The notes beneath the pieces were generated by a model, which was not told the origin of the DNA, ran no database searches, and was given only the letters and a program-made list of their open reading frames with translations. Below, in pieces: positions 11,661-21,701 of a stretch of 64,000 bases of DNA. Numbering within the stretch: position 1 is the first letter of the stretch; each line of letters starts with the position of its first letter. Origin of the DNA: Ashinkailepas kermadecensis (taxonomy: Eukaryota > Arthropoda > Thecostraca > Neolepadidae); the NCBI GenBank assembly GCA_034440615.1, contig JAOTOM010002907.1, positions 26,001 to 90,000 on the forward strand. Reading direction: 5' to 3'. The translations under genes were made by a program, and so were the position numbers.

Positions 11661-12199
11661 ACTTATCCTAGCCAACATCACACTTGTCATGGTCAACAAC
11701 ACACTTATCCAGGCCAACAACACACTTATGCTGGCCAACACACACACTTGTCCTGGCCAACAACACACCTATCCTGGCCAGCAACACACCTATCCTGGCC
11801 AGCAACGCACCTATCCTGGCCAGCATCACACTTATCCTGGCCAACATCACATCTATCCTGGCCAACATCACACTTATCCTGGCCACCATCAAACTTATCA
11901 TGGCTAACAGCACACTTATCCTGGCCAACAGCATACCTCTCCTGGCCAACAACACACTTATCCTGGCCAACAACACACCTATCCTGCAGGTCAGCAACAC
12001 ACTTATCCTGGCCAACAACATACTTATCCTGGCCATCAACACACTTATCCTGGCCAACATCACACTTGTCCTGGCCAATATCACACCTATCCCGGCCAAC
12101 AGCACACCTACCCTGACCAACACACCTACCCTGGCCAACAACACACCAATCCTAGCAAACAACACACCTATCCTGGCCAACAACACGCCTATCCTAGTC
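11661..12199. repeat. 21-bp minisatellite, about 26 copies
   Basis: The unit is close to ACTTATCCTGGCCAACAACAC. Because 21 is a multiple of three, two or three frames on each strand remain open and give 7-residue repeats (HTYPGQQ, TTHLSWP, NNTLILA). Equal openness of several frames argues against a protein. Confidence 0.94.
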
Positions 12200-12330
12200 C
12201 AAAGGAAATTGATACCACCGAACCGCGTCTCTCGTGACGCAAATGGGGGCAATGGTCACCACCCGGCTGCAGGAAGCCACACGCTCGCTGCACACAGATC
12301 TTCCCGTTCAGACCGTGGCACAAATGAACC

Positions 12331-12495
12331 TGGAACTGCCTGCATATCTACTGTTGGCGTGGACTGGACAGTGGACTATGTGTCGACCTTGTGTTGAATG
12401 CATAGCTGAGTCAGCATGTCTGGAAGGCAGTTGCAGGTCCCAATAGTCGTTTATTCTGCACCCGCCGCCGGTGGTACTAAGCACAGCTTCTCCAG
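12331..12495. repeat. 165-bp direct repeat, left copy
   Basis: It matches 16288-16450 in the same orientation. Shared blocks include GTCTGGAAGGCAGTTGCA and ACTAAGCACAGCTTCTCCA. On the minus strand the unit starts TGGAGAAGCTGTGCTTAGT, has AATAAA in its first third, and in this copy ends near CA. The two copies bracket the foldback and R2-like elements. It could be a short LTR pair or an independent dispersed repeat. Confidence 0.82.
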
Positions 12496-12996
12496 CCTTC
12501 CATTCCGTCGCGGCCAGGTCGAACCACGCAAAATACACCGGTGATTCAGGAAGCTCCTCTGGCTTTAACCAGAGGTTCTTCGGCGATCTCCAGCGATCCG
12601 GCAACCAAGGAAGTTCCCCTAACTTGGGCCGGCGTCCATCCAACCATCATGCCATCTGGGTCGGTCGAGGCGATTCCTCCTGATTCGGCGGGAGGTCCGC
12701 CCACGAGGCCGCATTCAGACCATCGGAGGTGATCTTAAACTGTGCCGGCTGCTGGGCGGAGGAATGAGACCTCATTAACGAGGAGAATCTGGCCGAGAGA
12801 TCCTGACTGGGAGGGAAGAATAGCCGCGGCAGCACAATTAGAATGCAATGCTCTGACAGCCGATAGAGACATGGACGGCGAATATGGACATCTAGTTTCC
12901 CATCTATCCCTGGGGGTCAGGCAGCCCGTCGTCCCTCGCGGGACGGCAGATCGACCAATGACCAACGACCCACGGTGACAGATCACCGTGACCGGT
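12496..12996. other. Spacer between direct repeat and foldback element
   Basis: This GC-moderate sequence may be the decayed 5' part of the R2-like element that resumes at 13590, because the foldback element appears to separate them. I cannot see zinc-finger or Myb motifs of an R2 N-terminus in any frame, so this remains a guess. Confidence 0.3.
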
Positions 12997-13590
12997 GCCG
13001 GCGGCGTATCATATTTTCAAATATTCACAACTTCCAACGGTAATAATTTCCAAATTGGAAGTTAACTTACAGAAAGTAGACGCAAACTTCAAAACAGCCC
13101 GGATAGGAGGCGTTCATGTTTTCCAAAGTTCATAGTTTCCAATTTTGAAGTTAGCTTCCAAATTGGAAGTTAAATTCCAAACCTTGGGCGTTAGCTTCCA
13201 ACTTGGAAGTTAATGTCCAAATATTGGACGTGAACTTCCAAAGCAGCCCGGATAGGAACCTAACCTAACCTAACCTAACTTAGCCCAACTTAACCTAGCC
13301 TAACCTAGCCTTACCTTTCGACTTTTAAATTTCACTTCCAATTTTTGCAAGTTAACTTCAATTTTTTGGAAGATATGTTCTATTTGGAAGATAACTTCCA
13401 TGTTTTGGAACTTAACTTCAAATTTGGAAGCTAACTTCCAAATTGGAAATGGTGAACTTTGGGAAAATATGAAAGCCTCCTATCTGGGCTGTATTGAAAG
13501 CTAGCTTTAATTTCTTTTAAGTTAGCTCCAAATTAGGAAATTATGAACGTTGGAAGTTGTGAACTACAGAAAATATGAAGGCCCCCTCCG
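12997..13590. mobile_element. Foldback (long inverted-repeat) element with telomere-like core
   Basis: The two halves are imperfect reverse complements. The outermost segments (CATATTTTC...CACAACTTCCAACG at about 13010-13040 and its complement near 13547-13580) and inner segments (CAGCCCGGATAGGAGGC at about 13099 and its complement CCTCCTATCTGGGCTG at about 13477) both pair. Many TTGGAAGTTAACTTCC-type palindromic motifs lie along the arms. The centre is the CCTAA block. CCGGCG occurs on both flanks (about 12998 and 13586) and could be a target duplication. No transposase is encoded. Confidence 0.72.
13257..13312. repeat. Interstitial (CCTAA)n / TTAGG telomere-like repeat
   Basis: Four perfect CCTAA units (13259-13278) are followed by degenerate CCTAG/CCCAA variants. 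TTAGG is the usual arthropod telomere unit. Its position at the centre of an inverted-repeat element, and its short length, argue against a real chromosome end. Confidence 0.8.
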
Positions 13591-15945
13591 GCGTCAGATA
13601 TGGATCGATCAGGACGGCGCAGGGCACAATATCGTTCCCACCAAAGGCTATTTTGGACTAACGGTTCGGATCTCATGGAGGGACTTCGGCAGCCTAACTC
13701 CACCAGGGGTTCTTTCTGGACGCTCGCGATGTTGAGATCGCCTACTAATACCGGCTTCCTTCACATTCACCGACCGACGACCACGAGGTAACACCTCGGG
13801 CGGGACAGGAACCCATTCACTTGCACCCTTTCACGATGAATGCATGAGGTGCGGGGTGCCCTGAAGGAACTGGGTCTCCAACCGTCTCGGGCCCTGATGG
13901 ACTCACGGTGAAAACCATCATCACCGAATGGGGGCCGGAGGTCGTTCGGTCGAAACTGAGCACCTCCCTCGAACAAAGTTCCAAAGACTCGAGGTCAATA
14001 CGACGCTCATCCCAAAAAGGCTGAAGGTCAGGGATGCGAATGACTTCTGACCCATTACCTCGGATCAGTGATGCTACGGCTCTACCGCAGGCTGCTGGAC
14101 CATAGGCTTCGGATTGACATCCATGTCGATCCGAGGCAGAAGGCGTTCACGGCTGTTGACGGTTGCTCTGAGCACCTGTTCGTCATCAGCGAATCCCTGT
14201 GATTATGTACGTCCAAAAGGAAGGAACTGAGCCTGTCCTTCTTGGACGTCGCCAAGACGCTGGATGAGGTGCCCCACCATTCCAATTTGAGAGCGTTGGG
14301 ACGGTTTGGTTGTGGACACACGTTCACTGATGTCGTGCACAATTTGTACTCAGTTACCACGACCATCAGAAGTGACGAAGGCGGAACATTGCCAATCCCC
14401 ATAAACCGCGGAGTCAAGTAGAGATTCCCCACGTCCCCAATGATGTTCAACACGATTGAACATAGGGCAGGGTCACCTGCTTCGACTGAGCGGTAGGGAT
14501 AAACCTGGGTGTAATGCCCTGACCATCGCAGGCGATCTTGTGTTGGCCTCAGGCACCAGACACGAGATGCGCCGGCTTCTGGATACCAGTGAAATTCTTC
14601 TCTGAAAGGAGCATGTGGGTCAAAGCGGCCAAGTCACACGTTATCCGACGGGCGGCGGCTCTTGGTACAATCGCCTTTAAAAGCATTGAATGGTCATCCT
14701 TCCAATTCAACGCGCCTATTGCCAACAGAAACGTCGAGGAGATGGTTAATTACCTGGGTTTGGAGCTTTCTTCTCCTGGCTGTTCAAAAGCTCGAGGGCA
14801 GAAGCTCCTCATTGATCTAAGAGTGATACGACTGGCTGCGCTCAAGCCAGCACAAAGGCGCACACTTTAGCGAGCGCATGTCCTGCCGGGTCACCTGCAT
14901 GCCCTGCATCTGGCAAAAATTACTGACCAGACGCTAAGACACCTAGACCGCGAACTCCGTAGTGTGGTCCGGAGCATTCTCCACCTCCCTTCTGGCACGC
15001 CCACGGCGTTTTCAACATGAGGTCTAGAGACGGCGGTCTACGGATTCCCTCGGTCCGCAAGACCGTGGGGGGTGATGAGGACTCAGCGGCTGGTGAAGCT
15101 CACGTTGAGCTCGGACCCATTAGTCAGATCACTAGCCGTCGAGTTGCGGACCGTCGGCTCCGAGATGATCTACAGTTGCGACAATCTGCGCCTGTGGGAT
15201 TACTCGCCCAAAGGACTCAATATACATAAGCTGAGAGTCTTGCGAGCAAAGGCAACCCAATATCGGCGAATCCCCGTGGGGCGCAGTTTTGATGCCACAG
15301 CCTCGCGGTGGCGGCACCGATGGCTGAGCAATCCAGTCAGCCTCTCTGGCCAGTAGTACATCCACCTGGCCAAGACCGTCCCAGAGAATCGCCCTGTCCT
15401 GACTTGAGCCTAAGTCGCTGACGCGACCAGCCTCTGAGGCCGGGTCGCAGGTGTGGTGCCCATGCAGAAATACAGGCGCACGTCCTGAACTGGCATCGCA
15501 AATTGGGGAGTGCTTACATTGATCGCCACAATGGCGAAGTTGGCACTGCTCCGTCCATCGGGAACCCACTGTCGAAGTACGTGGCGAAACCTTCCGTCCT
15601 GCCATCGTACTGGTGAAGGAAGGGCGGAGGTCGGTGACTGTGGAGGACTTTTCCTGTCTCCTACGACTTGAATGTTGAAGTCTCCTGCGCAGCAGCCGAA
15701 AAGACAAGATTCGCAAACATGGTAGTGATGACTTCCTCCGGGCAGTTAAAGCAAAGCATCAGGTCGCGGAAGCGCCTTCGGAGGCCATCGTCATCGGCAG
15801 CCGCGGCTTGGCTCTGCGCGAGACCTTCGTGCGACATCTCAAGTCCCTCGGGATCTGCCTGAAGCGCCATCTCGACGGCCTCCAGGAGGGGATCTCGAGG
15901 GGAACGGCGCTCGCATGGTCGGCATTTGTCACAGGAAGACGCTGA
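13590..15945 (+). pseudogene. R2-superclade non-LTR retrotransposon ORF (RT + restriction-like endonuclease), decayed
   Basis: Across three + frames the conserved order of an R2-type protein can be read. GPDGLTVK lies at about 13890; PRQKAFTAVDGCSEHLFVI near 14130; FLDVAKTLDEVPHH (RT motif A) near 14235; IAGDLVLASG (motif C) near 14525; LKPAQRRTL in the thumb near 14850; and a CG-x-H-x-E-x-x-AHVLN-WHRKLG zinc-knuckle-like stretch near 15435. VLVKEGRRSVTVED in the endonuclease core follows near 15610, and then IVIGSRGLALRETF and a final TGA at 15943-15945. Motif C has Gly in place of the first catalytic Asp. Several frameshifts and stops break it, so it is a relic. R2-superclade elements often target rDNA or other repeats; no rDNA is visible here. 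Subclade is undecided. Confidence 0.82.
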
Positions 15946-16287
15946 CTCAGCAGCAAGACCATCCCAGCGAGTGAGCGGCTCCGCAACTCCCGCAAGGGGT
16001 GCAGTTCTGCCGGAAGCAAAAGCCATGGCCATCAGCGGCGGACAGGCGCGGCAGACGACTACCATCAGGTTGTTATTGTCCGTGTCTGTCGTATGGCAAG
16101 CAAAGGAGTTGTAGTTGTGAATTGTCTTGTTGGTCGTTTGGCGCTATTCGTTCAATCCCGCAGTTGCGGGCTGGGGACCGCCCTGATCAAACATCCCGTG
16201 ATACCACCGGGGCCGCCTCTTGCACCTTCCCAGACGACCAGGGGAGCCACCGTGCAAAAGATATCAGGCTGGAAAATAAATAAAAAC
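15946..16287 (+). mobile_element. Probable 3' UTR and A-rich end of the R2-like element
   Basis: After the final stop comes about 340 bp without coding signal, ending in GGAAAATAAATAAAAACTG just before the right direct repeat. The A-rich end is consistent with a retrotransposon 3' terminus. The minus strand has a 134-codon open frame across 15661-16065 that is a shadow of the endonuclease region. Confidence 0.5.
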
Positions 16288-16450
16288 TGCCAGAAGGCCT
16301 GCTGCTGGCATGGACTGGTCGTGGATTGTGTGTGGACCTTGTGCTGAATTGAATGTATAGCTGATACAGGATGTCTGGAAGGCAGTTGCACGTCCCAATG
16401 GACGTTTATTCTGAGCCCGCCGCCGGTGCCACTAAGCACAGCTTCTCCAA
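16288..16450. repeat. 165-bp direct repeat, right copy
   Basis: Counterpart of 12331-12495, offset by about 3.96 kb. It carries scattered substitutions and a small insertion (GAATTGAATG versus GAATG). Confidence 0.82.
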
Positions 16451-17719
16451 AGCTCGCTTAGTTCACAAATCGCAGAATCATGGAGCCATTGAGCCATTTG
16501 TGTAATAGTAGTATTTATCTTCTGTTCTGCAGATTAATGTTATGCATGAAAGACGGTTGACGCGTATATGCTTAGGGTCGCGCGAACTGGGAGGGGGAGG
16601 TGACAGCTACCTGTCCAACCAAGGCTGGAGATCTCTCACCAAGCCTGGATCCAGGTCCTTATTTGCTTCACATATTTTCAGATTGAACAGGGAAAATGAC
16701 AAATCATCATAAGCAAGGTACCAAGCCAGGGTGGCCCGTACCCTTCGACCCACCCGGGATGTCCAGCCATGCACCCAACTGTCAAGCTGGGAGCAAGCTC
16801 GAAACTGCACGGGGGTAGTTCATGTGCTTTTAGGAGATTGTGGTGCGGTGGTTGGCTCGTCTGACTCGTATCGGAATGCACGGCGTACAAGATTCGTTCA
16901 AAATGCCGTTTTTCATGTTTGCAAACAGAGTAAAAGCCATATGTATCAAGAACAGCATTTACTTGTGAAGAGCATTGCTCTACTCATTCAACTATGATCC
17001 AGTGTAATTGTAAACAGCTACTGCTGGCATGGTTATATTTGCAGTGTGGTTAATCATATAAGTAACTATATACCACATATTCCATGCCAACTGAACCGGT
17101 AGGGAAATAATTCAACACCCCACCACGTCAGATGTTGCTTATATTTTGCCAAATTCAAGGCTCCGAACACCATTCTGAGACTTTTCAGTCTCTCTGACCA
17201 TCGTGATGGTCAGAGAGACTGAAATGCAGGACAAACCGATGTATCTGTTTGTCATTCATCGGCATACCACGAACGGATATTCTTAAACTGCTACATCTTT
17301 GGAATGGAGAATGATTTCTGAGATCCGAAAATGGTTACGGGGTGCCGAGATACAATGCTTGGACTTAAATGTAACGATACATTTTCTACGTTTTCCGAAA
17401 ATTATTCTTGCCCGAAATATTTTATAAAATTCCGATTTTTGACAAACACTCCTCTCTCGATGTTCTATAAACATCGATTTTCCAGGTCTATGCTCTCGAT
17501 TTTACCCTAGTGTCATTGGTAAATCGAGTGAGACTTCAACTCGAACAGTGACCAGTTAGTTATTTGTGCTTTAGGGCGCATCGACTGCATTGGTCATTTA
17601 GCGCCCATAACTCAGTCAATTAGACATAGAGGCCCGTACACGTCAGATCAAGCAACAGGTTATAGGTGGCGATGCCACATCTGTTCTAGGGTAAAACTAG
17701 CCACATATGCAGCAGCACG
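16451..17719. other. Intronic spacer with one perfect hairpin
   Basis: No gene is seen. A 20-bp perfect inverted repeat with a 2-nt loop lies at 17183-17224 and is listed separately. Confidence 0.45.
17183..17224. repeat. Perfect 20-bp palindrome, 2-nt loop
   Basis: The arm 17183-17202 (TTTCAGTCTCTCTGACCATC) pairs without mismatch with 17205-17224; the loop is GT. Nearly loopless perfect arms suggest a recent strand-switch origin. Confidence 0.92.
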
Positions 17720-18200
17720 TTAGTAACCGGCGTAAATCACGGATAATTTAAGTTCTAAGAGGAATTTAAAAAGTTGTCCCGAGTGAACAACGTCCGACTC
17801 ATCTCCTAATACGTCCCGAAGCGAGACAGAGGAACGTCCAAAGTGACGTCTCCGTTCGTGGGCAAGCCGCGGACATGATACTAGAACGTGTCGAACAGTG
17901 ACCAAAAGCCCGTCAATACCGGCTGTGCGGCGCGGCGGGGCTGGGCGGTCGGGAGGCCCACGTCGGAGAGACGGCTCGCCTCCTAAAGCTTCCCATTCGG
18001 CGAACGGTCCGGTCCGGGGAAAGGTCTGAATTCGGTTTTGCGCACTCAAACGTTGAACAATTATGCGTGCTCGACTCACTTTAGCTTGATGAAATAATGC
18101 CATATAGTCTCGTATACTTTCTCTCACGTCTATTTTCCAATTGGGAAAGTCTTCACCGTCTTGTATGGTGAGCTACCCGCGATGTTGTAGACAGCTACAC
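17720..18200 (-). pseudogene. Decayed 3' end of a LINE ORF2 (I/Jockey-type tail)
   Basis: Minus-strand frames give an RNase-H-terminal-like stretch (IDVRESIRDYMALFHQ), then VTVRHVLVSCPRLAHERRRH, then SLRDVLGDES and a hydrophobic end. The order is that of the post-RNase-H Cys/His tail of I/Jockey-type ORF2. It is homologous to the shorter fragment at 3693-3925. The RT and endonuclease domains are missing, so it is a 5'-truncated copy. Confidence 0.7.
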
Positions 18201-18477
18201 TCGTCGGGTTTCTCGGCCTGAACGAGTGGTAGCTCCTTGTACATTTCATCGTTTTGGCAGCTGGCCAGAAGCGCTTAGTGGGAGTGGTGGCTGTTCTGGT
18301 TGATTTCTTTTCATGTAATGAAAGTGAACTCGGTTCCTGGGGGAAAGATGCACCAAATAATTATGAACGAGAATCGCAACTATGTTTCAGAATGAGAGAT
18401 AGCAGATGGTCTCAATAATTGTGATATTCCACATAGAATAAACTGCATTGCTAATCAACTTGTTTCCTCTTCTAAAT

Positions 18478-18504
18478 TTCCTCTTTCGATAATGGAAAGA
18501 GGAA
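18478..18504. repeat. Perfect 10-bp hairpin, 7-nt loop
   Basis: TTCCTCTTTC (18478-18487) pairs with GAAAGAGGAA (18495-18504). Confidence 0.85.
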
Positions 18505-21500
18505 GGTACTTACAACAGTTGGCCCACCCTGGCATGGGCACTTATGGCAAGGATGCAACTTTCCAACCTTTGCAGGACCTGCTAACCACCGCGCGCCGAC
18601 GTTCTTATGTTTAGCATGTAATTATGGAGTTGACTGGGAATACTGGGGTGACAATTAATTTGTCCCCACCCAAACTTTCAGCTCTGGCTGGTGAGAACGT
18701 TTATCACAGTAACTTTGCAAGCAGATACACCAATTTTCAAAGACTTGTCCATTGTCGAATTGTCCATAACAGCCACTGTACGTGGAGGGCATGTATCGTG
18801 AAATAAATAAATAAGTAAATAAATAAGAACACCTGTAGTTGAGTTTGTCGAGCCTGCTTCAGGCACACACTGAGTAATGTCGCAGACCGCTTGACCTTAG
18901 TGCTGCCACGTGTTTCTGTGCACCAGGAAGCTTTTTCAAGTATACCCAAGTCTAAGGAAATGGACATTACTCGGCAATAATGGCATCATAATGACGTAAC
19001 CTGGAACGCCCAGGAGCCTAGTATGACTGTGTGATGTCATTATGACAGGGCTGGAGCTAACCGGAAGCTTGGTATCCTGTCACACACCGTACATACACTA
19101 GGTATTCATTTGAAAGGACTGATATGTTTCAGTTCGCCAGCGGTATTATTGGTATTATTGTAAAAAGAAGGAGATGGTTAGCCCTCCCCAGCCGATGTTG
19201 GGTTTCGGCAGGATCTTTATTCTCGGCTGCTCGCCTTGCTCTAGATTGCTGGGTTGCCAAGTCAGCCTACTTTGAGCTCCAGTCGTCCGACGCATGCCTC
19301 ACAGGCCATAGACCCTTTTGGTAGTCGCAGTTGGTGGATGTGTCGGCCACTTGAGCTTATGATCATATGATGATATGATCATATGATGATATGATCATAT
19401 GATGATATGATCATATGATGATATGATCATCTCTCAAGTCTCCCGCCATGACGGCCAACCCTTGCAGGTTTCTCAGGGAGAGTCAGTGCTACATAGCTGA
19501 AGTTTCTCCGGACTGATGCCCAGCCGAAAAGTCGAAGGACAGAACTCGAAATGCTTATGAATGTCACATTTCTTGGCTTGACAACATAGCGTTAGGTTGC
19601 TTTAGTCATTGGCCTGACTCCAAGGGCGTTACCATCATCAATTTCTAGGTGGGTCCAACCCCGGGAGCTTAGGGACAATTCCCAAGCTAGAGGCGTGACA
19701 ACCTGGTCGTCTACGTGTAACCGGTCTTCTGGGCTTAGGGGCGCATCGACTACGGAGGTCAGTCAGCTAACCTGTCTTCCAACAACTAGCAAACCCTGAG
19801 AACACTCGTGATTGCCATGACGCGTCTTGCATGCCTACAAAAGGCACTACAAGCGCGCACAAACCCAAATCCAGGTGGAGTCAGGACCCCAGGGACCCCA
19901 GGGACTCCGGCGGTGGCGACGCTCATGCGTGCATCCCAATGCGAGAAGGTGCTTAATTTTCAGTTCGCAGTGACCAACACGAAGTATGCAGCATTCGACT
20001 TTTCGCACAATCAGTCCTTTTTGGCGCCAGGTGAATCAAAAAGAGCATTCCTTTCAATTATAAAAAAAACAAATCCCTTTACCACGTAAGAGCGTAGAAA
20101 ATGTATAGTTGTGTGTCAGGGTTGTAGCTAGGGACCGCAGAGTCGGGTATTGCTTGTTTGTTCGCGCTGTCAGCCGATGGCGCATGTTTAGAAAACTAAT
20201 CGTCGGATTGGTGCTTATGACACCTGAAGCGACCATTCGCGACACTTCGCGGTATAGGCTACTGCTCTCTGGGACTTCTATACGCTGTGGGGGTGGATTG
20301 AGGAAGTCGAAATAGGTCAGTTCATGAATATCGCATTTTTGATCAAAGTAGCATCATGTCATATATACGCAGTGCAATTTCCTCTTGACGTCTGGCATCT
20401 TGTGAAATTAGCAAAAGGGGCAGATGTGGATGAACGATGAAAACAAAAGGGGACGTGGTATGGATTTCGTCTCCGACAGAAGTCTGAGAAAGGCATCTTC
20501 AGAGCTCCAGGTGTTGATGCAAACATGTCTGTAAATATAAAATGATTTTGAGACGAAGACGGAGAACTTATCGAAGTTAAATATGTCCAGGTTTTTCGAG
20601 GCTTGAAAAAAATTGCATATGGCCCCGTGCGTGCAGCCTGTAACAGGCCAAACGTACCTCACCCGCATGCCAATAGCAACTGGTGGTAAACCCTCAATGT
20701 CACCGAAAAACACATGCTGCCTGCATTCTCGGTATTGAAAAGCGCCTACAACGGCACTTGCACACATCTCTCCATCGTCAAGACAATGATGCCCCAATGT
20801 TCTCGGAAACCACCACTTACCTAAACTATACACCAGAACTTCAGCTAATGGAGTGTTTCCCGTACAAATATGACTGGTCGGGTGCATATAGGCGCCAGCG
20901 ATGACAGCAGCGGCGCATGTGCCCAGAGTGCGCCTTCTGCATTTGTCCTGAAACTAACTGTTATGCAAGTGGCTAGAAAATATTAGTGGAGTTGAAGTGT
21001 TCCCGGATTCCAGTTGTAGTCATGAGTATCGATTTCTCTATTGTTGAGGGAACCCGAGCCCCCAGTGTTGGCTTAGCCCCAAATAATTTCAACTTTTAAC
21101 ACGGAACCAAATTGAGGAGGGGGCTCAAATCGGTTTGGATTCGCCCATCACTCCCATGCGTTGGATCCCACCAATAATTCGCATAAATAAACACCCTTGC
21201 TTACAGTGGAGCGCATATGTATTTCGATATATGGGACTGTCAAACCATCCACAGATATTGAGTCCTTAGCCACGCCACACATCTGCTGAAGCATAGCATA
21301 ACCAATGGCAAAGTACCCAAGAACGAAATCAACTGCAATCTGTCGTATATAGCCTTCTCGTATCACATGATACCGAATATATCAATGCGCGACATGACAG
21401 ACAGGAGCGATAACAATAGCAGACCATTCCTCCCCAGAGTCTTTCCTGGAGCCGGCCATGGCAAGACTGAGACGTATTTCTACTCTTAGAGCGCATGAAA

Positions 21501-21701
21501 ATATAGGAAAGCTTGTCAAGTTCCAAAGCCTGCAGAAATGGCACGCGAACAACATCCATCGGGCGGAAGTGCGCCGACAAACGTGCTTCATCGCGCCGAA
21601 GTAGTACTAACCTTATCTGCGGAGTACTTCGGGCGCCCTTGTCAAAACTAACAGGGATGAGCGAAAAGTCACCACCTCAGGGAGCGAAGTCGGTCTGGCG
21701 G
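18505..21701. other. Intronic spacer, no gene seen
   Basis: This is mostly single-copy sequence. It includes an (AAAT)n-like stretch near 18800-18828 and the 16-bp array at 19361-19431. The longest minus frame (20408-20887, 159 codons) has no recognisable domain and lacks family resemblance; I leave it uncalled. Confidence 0.5.
19361..19431. repeat. 16-bp palindromic tandem repeat, about 4.5 copies
   Basis: The unit ATGATCATATGATGAT contains the self-complementary GATCATATGATC-type core, so the array can extrude as a cruciform. Confidence 0.93.

Noticed and set aside
13257..13312. True telomere end or chromosome fusion scar
   Set aside because: Only four perfect units, inside a foldback element with unique sequence on both sides; too little to claim a chromosome end.
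15661..16065. 134-codon minus frame with CxxCxxC
   Set aside because: It is the antisense shadow of the R2-like endonuclease region read on the + strand.
20408..20887. 159-codon minus frame
   Set aside because: No recognised motif; composition like the surrounding intron.
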